DNA of 39,520 nucleotides from an uncultured Oscillospiraceae bacterium (GTDB taxonomy: Bacteria; Bacillota; Clostridia; Oscillospirales; Oscillospiraceae). Positions within the stretch are counted from its first letter, which is position 1. Every line of letters starts with the position of its first letter. The stretch covers positions 1 to 39,520 of the forward strand of contig CANQQO010000009.1 of the NCBI GenBank assembly GCA_947625965.1. The letters are read 5' to 3'. This document shows positions 7,579-16,010 of the stretch, piece after piece. Below the pieces are notes generated by a model. That model worked only from the letters and a program-made list of their open reading frames with translations, ran no database searches and had not been told where the DNA came from. The position numbers and the translations under genes were made by a program.

Positions 7579-8724
7579 ATGAAAAGACTGTTCTCCGCCC
7601 TCCTGGCCCTCTCCCTTCTTCTGTCCCTCTCCGCCTGCGGGCCGGCCCCCGGGCCTACGGAAACGGTAAACAATCCCTTTACCCAGGGAACCACCGCGCC
7701 GGTATCCACCAACGCGCCCTCCGGCGATCTCGTCGAGGGGCCTACCTTTCCGGATGATTATGAGGTGCCAAAAAGCAGCGGCATCAGCTTCTATGTGCAT
7801 CCCGAGCATTTTCCCGGGAATGAGGAGGAGGATCCCTTCTGCATTGACTATTATTACAGCGGCGGAGAAGTGGAAGTTCCCATCACCCTGAATGTCGAGA
7901 GCTATGAATATGCCGGAATCGGCCTGATCGCGTTCCTGGACGGCGTTCCCCAGCCCTTCCGTCTGAATGATCAGGACGACTATCAATATATGAGCGTCCT
8001 TTATTTACCCGATGGAGATCATGATTACACCGTCTCGCTCCTGCCCGTCACCGGCAAGGAGGGACAGTGGGCAGAGCTGTGGATCGGAGTCGTCCTTGGG
8101 CCGGAGCTGGTCACCACAGACGAAAGGTACCTCTCAGCCTACGAAACTCGCGTGTGCGGTCCCTGCGGGCGTGTTTCCATCTGCTTCCTTACGGAACCGG
8201 AGTCCCAAACCGTACCCGCCGTTGAAAACCGGCTGATCTCTCAGAATGTTTCCTACGAACCGGTTTCGTATGAGGAATCGGTCAGACTGCCGGAGGATCC
8301 ACGGCCGTTAGAATACTACTCACAGTATTCTGTGGACGACGAGGCGTGGGACGACCGTATCGGCCCTACCCGCAGAAAGTATGGCGCCTCCGCCGAAAAC
8401 CCGGTTACTATTCACCTGAATGTCTATGGCGTGCCCGAGATAAATTACCGGCTGGTATTTTACTATGACAATCTTCCGATTACTTTGGAGCCTCTGGAGA
8501 TCATCGACTATGGCAACGGGGAAAAGGCGGTGATCGATACCACGGTGGATCTGACCGGCTTTGACGGCTACGCCCGGCTGTCGGCCTATCTGGTCCCGCT
8601 CAATTCCCATAGAGATTCGGATGGCGCCATCGAAGTTACAAACGCGATAAACAATAAGTGCGTCGTCGACTGCGTCCTCACCAGCGCGGAAAGCTATGAG
8701 GATTTCCTGGCCGGGAATTCTTGA
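7579..8724 (+). CDS. Lipoprotein paralog 3 (type A) of unknown function
   Basis: Same lipobox and post-lipobox motif; 381 aa; C-terminal part identical to paralog 1. Confidence 0.88.
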   Translation: MKRLFSALLALSLLLSLSACGPAPGPTETVNNPFTQGTTAPVSTNAPSGDLVEGPTFPDDYEVPKSSGISFYVHPEHFPGNEEEDPFCIDYYYSGGEVEVPITLNVESYEYAGIGLIAFLDGVPQPFRLNDQDDYQYMSVLYLPDGDHDYTVSLLPVTGKEGQWAELWIGVVLGPELVTTDERYLSAYETRVCGPCGRVSICFLTEPESQTVPAVENRLISQNVSYEPVSYEESVRLPEDPRPLEYYSQYSVDDEAWDDRIGPTRRKYGASAENPVTIHLNVYGVPEINYRLVFYYDNLPITLEPLEIIDYGNGEKAVIDTTVDLTGFDGYARLSAYLVPLNSHRDSDGAIEVTNAINNKCVVDCVLTSAESYEDFLAGNS

Positions 8725-8771
8725 CCCCCCGGGCGGACAGAATGTCGAAACTGTGCGCGTACAAAATACAT

Positions 8772-8800
8772 TTGACTTTTCTCTAAAAATGTGTTATCCT
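8772..8800 (+). promoter_or_regulatory. Promoter of lipoprotein paralog 4
   Basis: TTGACT-N17-TATCCT. Confidence 0.75.
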
Positions 8801-8818
8801 CCTTAGTAAATACCCCCC

Positions 8819-8844
8819 CCCGGGGAAGACATTTCTTCCCCGGG
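8819..8844 (+). other. 5'-leader hairpin, copy 3 (diverged sequence, pairing kept)
   Basis: CCCGGGGAAGA-catt-TCTTCCCCGGG. Confidence 0.75.
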
Positions 8845-8875
8845 AGACAAGACCATTAGAAGGAGTGAAAAGAAA

Positions 8876-10021
8876 ATGAAAATGAAACGCTTGTATTGCC
8901 TGCTTTTGTGCCTGGCCCTTCTCCTGACCCTCACCGCCTGCGGGCCGGTCCCCGCCCCTACGGAAACGGTAGACAATCCTTTCACTCAGGAAACCACCGC
9001 CCCCGCTCCTTCGGAGACCGCTTCCGCCGCGACGCAGCAACCGGTGCTGTCGGAGCCAGGCGGCATAGTATTGGGTCTCTCTGATAAGGGCTATGAATAT
9101 CCCGATCCCTCCGATCCGGCGCAGGCCGGTCTGCCTGATCGCTTTTACGGTTATCACGGCGGGGAAATGACCATCACTCTTGAGCTCTACCCAACAGGTC
9201 ATGAAATAACCGGAGTCGGCTTCTTATTGTTTGTGGACGGCTATCCCCAGCCCTACCGGGCGGAAGACGACACGGAAGCATCCTATATGCACGTCTTCTT
9301 CCCTCCCGATGGGACAGGCGATGATTACGAGTATTACGATCTCTCCTTCATCCCCGTCACCGGGAAGGCTGGGGACGATCTGGAGATCTGGGTCCAGGCC
9401 ATCAATTATCCCCAGCGGTTTCCCGAGCCCGGGACCAAACTCCTGTGGGACCCAACGCGCAGCGGTATGATCAGTTCCGGAACAACGCTTCATTTTTTCG
9501 TCGATCCGCCTCAGGCGGAGCTTCCCTCCGTCCAGGATCGGCTGATCTCCCAAACCGTCGCGGTGGAGGAGCTTGTCACAGAGGAAGTTCAAAATTTAAC
9601 CATCAATCAGCTTCGGCAATTTAACGATTTCTCTATGCACGTAGTGGACTGGGAAAACCAATCCCAGACTTTCTGCCTGAGCGCGGGGGAGGATACGCCC
9701 GTCCATCTGCACAGCGTCGCCTATGGCGCGATCAACACGGACTACCGCCTGGTGGTGTTCGTGGATAATGTGCCCATCTCGGTTGCGGAGGAGGACCTTC
9801 CAGCGCTTTATTATGAGGTGGGGCAGAAGATCATTGTCGATACCTTCGTAGACTTGGCGGGATTTGACGGTTCTTCCTTGATCTACGCCGTTCTGGTTCC
9901 CCGAAGCAGCATTGTGAAGCTCGACGGCAGCATTGAGCATCAGGGCTATGTTCGCTCCTGGGCATCTTCGGTGTACTATTTCAGCAGCGCGGAGACGACG
10001 GAAGAACTGCTGGGGAAATAG
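8876..10021 (+). CDS. Lipoprotein paralog 4 (type C) of unknown function
   Basis: MKMKRLYCLLLCLALLLTLTACGPVPAPTETVDNPFTQET; 381 aa; RBS aaggagtg. Confidence 0.88.
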   Translation: MKMKRLYCLLLCLALLLTLTACGPVPAPTETVDNPFTQETTAPAPSETASAATQQPVLSEPGGIVLGLSDKGYEYPDPSDPAQAGLPDRFYGYHGGEMTITLELYPTGHEITGVGFLLFVDGYPQPYRAEDDTEASYMHVFFPPDGTGDDYEYYDLSFIPVTGKAGDDLEIWVQAINYPQRFPEPGTKLLWDPTRSGMISSGTTLHFFVDPPQAELPSVQDRLISQTVAVEELVTEEVQNLTINQLRQFNDFSMHVVDWENQSQTFCLSAGEDTPVHLHSVAYGAINTDYRLVVFVDNVPISVAEEDLPALYYEVGQKIIVDTFVDLAGFDGSSLIYAVLVPRSSIVKLDGSIEHQGYVRSWASSVYYFSSAETTEELLGK

Positions 10022-10098
10022 TCCTATAAATACGGCGGCGGGGGCCCATATCTTGCGAGAAAGACAGATGCTTGAGATTGTCCGCATATAAAATACAT

Positions 10099-10127
10099 TT
10101 GACTTTTCACCGAAAATATGTTATCCT
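10099..10127 (+). promoter_or_regulatory. Promoter of lipoprotein paralog 5
   Basis: TTGACT-N17-TATCCT. Confidence 0.75.
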
Positions 10128-10139
10128 ATTTCCCAAATA

Positions 10140-10175
10140 CCCGCCATGGAAGAACTTTCCTTCTTCCACGGCGGG
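10140..10175 (+). other. 5'-leader hairpin, copy 4
   Basis: CCCGCCATGGAAGAA-ctttcc-TTCTTCCACGGCGGG. Confidence 0.75.
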
Positions 10176-10204
10176 CAAGACATCAAAAAAGGAGTGAAAA
10201 GAAA

Positions 10205-11341
10205 ATGAAAAGACTGTATTGCCTGCTTTTGGCCCTCTCCCTTCTCCTGTCCCTCTCCGCCTGCGGGCCCTCCCCCGCTCCCACGGAAACGGTAAACAAT
10301 CCCTTTACCCAGGAAACCACCGCCGCGCCTACCGTCAGCGATATTTTTACACAGCCTTCTGCCACTGGTGATGCTGTAGGGCCATCGGAACCGAATTCTC
10401 ATGGTTCGCATACTGGGTTCGTCAACACGATAATAGATGATGTTTCCGCTTACTATGACTATACCGGCGGAGAACTCCATGCGTATTATATTTTTGAGGG
10501 CACAGACGACTATAGCGTTTGCGGCGTGGGGCCCTTGCTGTACCTGGACGGCATCCCCCAGCCCTACAAGACCGACGATGAGCCCTGGTACAGCTATCTC
10601 CATTTGTTTTACCCAGAGTATCACCCGGAAGTTGACTCAGCAATAGGATATGCAACCAGTCAGGTCTTTGACATCTATTTTACCCCCGTCACGGGGCAGA
10701 CAGGCGACGCGCTTGAGCTTTATGGTACCACTGTTTCTGACCCTTACACGGATCCCAGAGACGCCCTTTTTAATAAGTATTATCATGTGCAGCATGTAGA
10801 CCGAGACGTTTGTGCCCGAATTCTTTTCCAGGCGACTCCGCCGGAGCTGGAGCTGCCGGAGGTCCCGGATCAGCTTCTTTCTCACTCCGTCACCTATGTG
10901 GACGAACTCAGACTGCAATCCTGGACGCCGGAGCAGCTCCAGATCCAGCATGAGTATGGGTATACCATCAACGGCGAAAATAGGCCGCGCTCTGACAGTT
11001 TTATTTGGCCCGGCTTCGATCAGGAGCCCATCACCCTGGACTTCTATATTTACGGAAACAGCTATGTCAAATATACGCTTGTTTGTTATAAAGACTACCA
11101 GCCGATCTCCATCGACCCTGAGGATATTGTCTATGTCGAAGTCAAAGACGGCCAGCGGACAAATATCCAAGTTCAGATCGATATGTCGGACTTTGACGGC
11201 TCCACACCGATTGCCTTTATGACCGTCCTGGTCCCCTTGAATATGCAGGCATACGAGGACGGTACCCCCGCCTTTGGTGACCACTATGCCTGCCGGTTTG
11301 AAAAGGTCAGTTTCTTCTACTTCGGCGGCGAGGAGGAGTAG
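10205..11341 (+). CDS. Lipoprotein paralog 5 (type B) of unknown function
   Basis: MKRLYCLLLALSLLLSLSACGPSPAPTETVNNPFTQET; 378 aa; similar to paralog 2. Confidence 0.88.
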   Translation: MKRLYCLLLALSLLLSLSACGPSPAPTETVNNPFTQETTAAPTVSDIFTQPSATGDAVGPSEPNSHGSHTGFVNTIIDDVSAYYDYTGGELHAYYIFEGTDDYSVCGVGPLLYLDGIPQPYKTDDEPWYSYLHLFYPEYHPEVDSAIGYATSQVFDIYFTPVTGQTGDALELYGTTVSDPYTDPRDALFNKYYHVQHVDRDVCARILFQATPPELELPEVPDQLLSHSVTYVDELRLQSWTPEQLQIQHEYGYTINGENRPRSDSFIWPGFDQEPITLDFYIYGNSYVKYTLVCYKDYQPISIDPEDIVYVEVKDGQRTNIQVQIDMSDFDGSTPIAFMTVLVPLNMQAYEDGTPAFGDHYACRFEKVSFFYFGGEEE

Positions 11342-11463
11342 CGCTTCCCCACGCCACCCCTGCGGCGGGGCCATATTTGAAATGATGAGCCATCTATTCA
11401 CCCGGCGGGCGGAAGGGTCGCCGCCAAACCGGCTGCACCATGAATTGAAAGGAGCGGATCCCC

Positions 11464-12333
11464 TTGGAGGTTCGATTTGAGCGGCTGTCCAAGAAATACC
11501 GGGGCAAGTACGCCCTGAAAAACTTCTCCGCCACGTTGGAAAACGGGGTCTACGGCCTGCTGGGCACCAACGGCGCGGGCAAAACCACCCTGCTGAATCT
11601 CTTTATGGGCATCCTCAAGCCCGACGGCGGGGATATCTACATCGACAACGAAAACGTCCGTTCCATGGGGACGGATTTCCTGGGCCGGATCGGGTATCTG
11701 CCCCAGTACCCCCTGTTCTACCGGGACTTTACCGTGGCCGAGTTTATGGACTATATGTGCGTCCTGAAGGACATCCCCCACAAATACGCCGCCCCCCGGA
11801 TCAACGGCCTGCTCCACCGGGTCAACCTGGACGAGGCCAAGGGGAAAAAGGTGGGGTCGCTCTCCGGCGGTATGCGCCAGCGGCTGGGCATCGCCCAGGC
11901 CATGCTCAGCAATCCTGGCATCCTCATTCTGGACGAACCCACCGCGGGCCTGGACCCTCGGGAGCGAATCCGGTTCCGGAACCTCATTTCCTCCTTCGCC
12001 GAGGATCGGATCGTGATCCTGGCCACCCACATCGTGCCGGATATCGAGTTCATCGCCAGTCAGATCCTGCTGCTCCACGAGGGAGTGCTCTTAAAACAGG
12101 GCAGCCCTAAGGCCCTGACCGACGAGCTCACCGGCAAGGTTTGGGCCCTGGAGCTGAACACCCCCGATGTGCCCCGGGAGCTGATCCATCACACCATCAG
12201 CAACATGGCCCGGGAGGGAGAGGGCATCCGTCTGCGGATCCTCGCCGATTCCCAGCCCCACCCCCAGGCGGAGTCCGTCACCGCCAATCTGGAGGAGGTC
12301 TTCCTCTACCACTGTGGGGAGGAAGCAATGTGA
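11464..12333 (+). CDS. ABC transporter ATP-binding protein
   Basis: Walker A GLLGTNGAGKTTLL, signature LSGGMRQRLGIAQAM, Walker B ILILDEPTAGLDP; TTG start. Confidence 0.95.
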   Translation: MEVRFERLSKKYRGKYALKNFSATLENGVYGLLGTNGAGKTTLLNLFMGILKPDGGDIYIDNENVRSMGTDFLGRIGYLPQYPLFYRDFTVAEFMDYMCVLKDIPHKYAAPRINGLLHRVNLDEAKGKKVGSLSGGMRQRLGIAQAMLSNPGILILDEPTAGLDPRERIRFRNLISSFAEDRIVILATHIVPDIEFIASQILLLHEGVLLKQGSPKALTDELTGKVWALELNTPDVPRELIHHTISNMAREGEGIRLRILADSQPHPQAESVTANLEEVFLYHCGEEAM

Positions 12334-13559
12334 AAAGACGAATCCTTTCCTTCCTCCGGCTGGTGGGGTACGAGCTGCGGAAGGCCTTCGGCACCGTCTG
12401 GATGGTGGTGTTCCTGGCCGCCCTGCTCCTGGCCAACGGCTGGCGGCTTTATGACACTTACCATCAGAAGATCATCCAGTGGGAGGAGTACCAGGATGTC
12501 TACGCCGAGTGCTATTCCTACCTCTCCGGCACCATCACACCGGAAAAAATCGGCTCCCTCATGTTGGCCTTCGGACCTCTCCAGGAAAAGGGGCTCGGTA
12601 ATCTGAGCGAGGAGTACGATCCCGACGCCTACACCTACAGCGAGATGATGGATTACAGCTTCTTCGACGAGCTGTTTTACCAGGGGATCTACTACGACTA
12701 CTTCTACCAGAACCACGCGGTGGAGATCGTGAACAGCGCCCGGAGCCTGTCCTCCCTCTACAGCCAGTCCGGCAGCTCCTTCGAGGCGGCCAAAAATGCC
12801 CGGATCGCACAGGATTTCGCCGGGCGGAAGGTGCCCTATTTCGGGGACACCCGGCACTATGAGGTGCTGCTGAACTACGACTTTTCCGCCATGCTGGTGC
12901 TGGTGCTGTGCCTGTTCGCCCTGTGCGGGGTGTTCGTCACCGAAAAGGAAACGGGGATGTATATGCTCCACCGCACCACCCGCCTGGGCGGCCCCGCCAC
13001 CGTGGGAGCCAAGTTCGCCGCTTCGGCACTGTTCGCCGTTGGGGTCAGCGTCCTGTTTTTCACCCAGGACTTTTTGACCCTCCATCTCCTGGGCGGGCGG
13101 TGGGAGGCCCTGAGCGATCCCGCCTACGGCATTTGGCAGTTGGAATACACACCCTTCCGGATGCGCCTCGGCAGTATGTTCCTATGGCTGGGCGCTGTGA
13201 AGACCCTGGGGGTGCTGTGCTGCTGCTGCTTTTTCCTGCTGGTGTCCTGCCTGGTTCGGCGGGTGCTCAGCTCCTTCATTCTCTCCATGGCGCTGCTGTT
13301 TGGGGCGGTCGCCGCTCAGAATTTGGGCCAAGGCGGGTATTTCGGCAGGGGGTGCAATCCCATGGAGCTGGTCATCCCCCGGGAGCTGATCGCTCAGGAT
13401 GAGTTCGTCAACTTCTTCGGCTATCCCCTGCGGCTGTACGCCGCTATGCTGATCTCCGTCTGCCTGACGGCGGCGGCGGTGTGCCTGGTGGTCCTCTACC
13501 GCAACCGCTCCACCCGGGCGGGGCTGCTGGAAAGGAGGCGTCGGCGTGTTTCTGTATGA
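12330..13559 (+). CDS. ABC-2-type permease
   Basis: GTG start overlapping the ATPase stop; ~6 hydrophobic segments (VVFLAALLLANGW, MLVLVLCLFALCGVF etc). Confidence 0.82.
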   Translation: MKRRILSFLRLVGYELRKAFGTVWMVVFLAALLLANGWRLYDTYHQKIIQWEEYQDVYAECYSYLSGTITPEKIGSLMLAFGPLQEKGLGNLSEEYDPDAYTYSEMMDYSFFDELFYQGIYYDYFYQNHAVEIVNSARSLSSLYSQSGSSFEAAKNARIAQDFAGRKVPYFGDTRHYEVLLNYDFSAMLVLVLCLFALCGVFVTEKETGMYMLHRTTRLGGPATVGAKFAASALFAVGVSVLFFTQDFLTLHLLGGRWEALSDPAYGIWQLEYTPFRMRLGSMFLWLGAVKTLGVLCCCCFFLLVSCLVRRVLSSFILSMALLFGAVAAQNLGQGGYFGRGCNPMELVIPRELIAQDEFVNFFGYPLRLYAAMLISVCLTAAAVCLVVLYRNRSTRAGLLERRRRRVSV

Positions 13560-14658
13560 ATGGAAAAAGCTCCTGTTCCGCCGGGGCGGCGTCTGGTTGA
13601 TCCTGCTGTTCCTGGTGGGGGAGATCGCTGTGACGGTCCTGTTTCTCCAGCCCTATGACCGGGTGCTGGAAAGCAACCGGGAGGTCTACGAGGGGTACCT
13701 CGCCAACGTCAACGGGCCTCTGACCCAAGAAAAGCGGGATTTCCTGGAAGCGGAAATGTCCCGCCTCAACAACATCCATATGCAACTGTCCCAGCTCAAC
13801 ACAAGCTATTACCAGGGCAAGATCTCCCAGGAGGACTATCAGGCCCAGCTTGCCAGCCTTACCGAGCAGGACGCCCACTACACCGGTTTCGCCAAGCTCT
13901 ACACCCAGTACATCTACGTGCGGGAGGTCCCGGAGCGGCGGTATTTCCTCTATACCGGGGGCTGGGAGAAGCTGCTGAACGACTTGGAGCCGGACTATCT
14001 GCTGCTGCTGACATTGGTACTGCTCCTGACCCCCGTTTTTTGCGAGGAGTACGCCAGCCGGATGGATCAACTGCTTTTGACCCAGAAGCGTAGCGCCGGC
14101 GGTCAGGTGCTATGGAAGGCGGCGGCAGCGGGGAGCCTGACGGTCCTTCTGGCCGGGGTGGCGCAGATCTGTAAGGTGGTCGCCTACGGCGCCGCCTATG
14201 GCTTGCCCGACGGGGGCTATCCCCTGGAATCCCTGGTCAGCTTCGGAGGCAGCATCAAGGGACTCTCCATTCTTCAGGGCTTCCTGCTCCAGTTCGCCCT
14301 CAGGGAGTTGGGCTACCTGTACTGCGCCATGCTGGTGCTGGCCCTGTCGGTGCTGCTGAAGAAGTTCGCCCTTACCCTGATGGCCGGGTTGATCGCCCTG
14401 CCCCTGCCCTTTTTGACCCTGCGGACCTACTATGGGCTCGCGCCCATCCCCGGCCCCTGGGCGCTGACCATCGGCTCCATCTACCTGGTCCCAAGCATCG
14501 AGGCGCTGGGCTTTACGGAGATGACCCCCTTTCAACTGGGGATGTATGTGTTGATCGTGGTGGGGTTGATGGCCCTGCTCTTCGGATACGTCTGGTGGAA
14601 CAACACCAACTGGGCCATCAAGCGGATCTCCTTCGGGAAAGGAGGCGGAAGACAATGA
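13546..14658 (+). CDS. ABC-2-type permease, second subunit
   Basis: MFLYEWKKLLFRRGGVWLILLFLVG plus multiple TM segments; overlaps the previous CDS. Confidence 0.82.
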   Translation: MFLYEWKKLLFRRGGVWLILLFLVGEIAVTVLFLQPYDRVLESNREVYEGYLANVNGPLTQEKRDFLEAEMSRLNNIHMQLSQLNTSYYQGKISQEDYQAQLASLTEQDAHYTGFAKLYTQYIYVREVPERRYFLYTGGWEKLLNDLEPDYLLLLTLVLLLTPVFCEEYASRMDQLLLTQKRSAGGQVLWKAAAAGSLTVLLAGVAQICKVVAYGAAYGLPDGGYPLESLVSFGGSIKGLSILQGFLLQFALRELGYLYCAMLVLALSVLLKKFALTLMAGLIALPLPFLTLRTYYGLAPIPGPWALTIGSIYLVPSIEALGFTEMTPFQLGMYVLIVVGLMALLFGYVWWNNTNWAIKRISFGKGGGRQ

Positions 14659-15668
14659 AGCGGCGTTTCCTCGTCTTTCTTTTGATCCTGGTCCTGCTGC
14701 TCCCCGGCTGCGCCGGCGGAAAAGCCGGGCAGGTCTTCTATAACACCGGCAGCTCCGACTCCTTTTCCACAGACCGCTATCTCGCGGTCGCGGGGTTCTA
14801 TTCCGCAGAGATGATCGACAAACAGACCGGGGAGCGGATCCCCTTCCCCCTGGACGCCGGCGGAAACGCCAGTTGCAGCTCGTCCTTCTTCCAAGCGAAT
14901 GGGGAGATCTACTACATCAAGACCCGGAACCAGACCGATTCCGACGGCAGCCATATCCGCTCCAGCATCGAAGAGCTGGTGGCCATGGACGAGAACACCT
15001 TGGAGGAACGGGTCGTCCATCGGTTTTCCTGGGAAAGCAAATGGTTTTTTAATCTGCTGGACTTGCCGCCCAAGGACTATGGGATGTCGATCGTCTATTC
15101 CTTCTTCGTCCACGGAGGGTACTTCTACTTTATGAGCAACGACGGGCTGTGCCGGATGCGCCTGCTCACCGAGCAGTATGAGATCTACCTCCCGGATGTG
15201 AAAAGGGAGTACTCCTACGACGGCCAAAACCTGTACTACACCGACGATTACAACCGCTTGGTGATCCACAATCTGGACACCGGCAACAGCCGGACGGTGG
15301 AGGATGTGGTCGCCTCCGACTTCCGCTACACCCCCGGCGGGCTGTACTACCTCAACCGCCAGGCGGAAGACACCCTATGGCGCTACGATCCCGCCACCGG
15401 GGAAACGGAAATGCTCTCCGATATTTCGGCAATGAGCCTCTATTTTGACGAAGACAGCCTCTATCTGCAAACGAACGATGGCGTTCTGATCCGCCTATCC
15501 CAGAGCGGCGAGGAGCTGGCCCGGGCAGATTTCTTCGGCAGTCTGACGGTACCCTACCAGGGGGACTTCCTGTACCAGGCGGAGGAATTGCTGGATGAAA
15601 ACGGAAATTTTATCATGCTCCTGTATCAGATCCGGAAATCCGACCTGTCCGCGACGCAGCTCCCATAG
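14655..15668 (+). CDS. Lipoprotein with beta-propeller-like (DUF5050-like) repeats
   Basis: Lipobox LLLPGCAG; repeated YSYDGQNLYYTDDYNRLVIHNLDTG / GGLYYLNRQAEDTLWRYDPATGE blocks; ATGA overlap with the permease. Confidence 0.78.
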   Translation: MKRRFLVFLLILVLLLPGCAGGKAGQVFYNTGSSDSFSTDRYLAVAGFYSAEMIDKQTGERIPFPLDAGGNASCSSSFFQANGEIYYIKTRNQTDSDGSHIRSSIEELVAMDENTLEERVVHRFSWESKWFFNLLDLPPKDYGMSIVYSFFVHGGYFYFMSNDGLCRMRLLTEQYEIYLPDVKREYSYDGQNLYYTDDYNRLVIHNLDTGNSRTVEDVVASDFRYTPGGLYYLNRQAEDTLWRYDPATGETEMLSDISAMSLYFDEDSLYLQTNDGVLIRLSQSGEELARADFFGSLTVPYQGDFLYQAEELLDENGNFIMLLYQIRKSDLSATQLP

Positions 15669-15827
15669 CCCGAAGTCCCTCCGGGCTTCCTGTTCCCGCG
15701 TGAGCGGTGCGGAGGATCGCAAAAGATTCCCGCATTTGGACGGTTGGACTTAGGGAGTCGCCGAAACAAACCTTCGGCGTACCGTTAAAAGGTAAAGGAC
15801 CGATATTCCGTTTCGGATCCAAAAGGA

Positions 15828-15866
15828 AAAAGCCCTTAGCTGTGGGTAACACGGCTAAGGGCTTTT
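15828..15866. terminator. Bidirectional terminator-like hairpin between convergent genes
   Basis: Perfect 13-bp stem AAAAGCCCTTAGC / GCTAAGGGCTTTT. Confidence 0.75.
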
Positions 15867-16010
15867 GGTCGTCTTTTATGTTCCGTAAAAAGGGCATGAG
15901 CCTTCAACGATTTTATTTCATTTTTCGTTAAGCGCTTCCACCAAGGCGTCGCTAAGCTCCCGCGGCAGAACGGGGCAGCCGGGGAGAGGGGCCCGGCGGA
16001 GACTTCTGAT

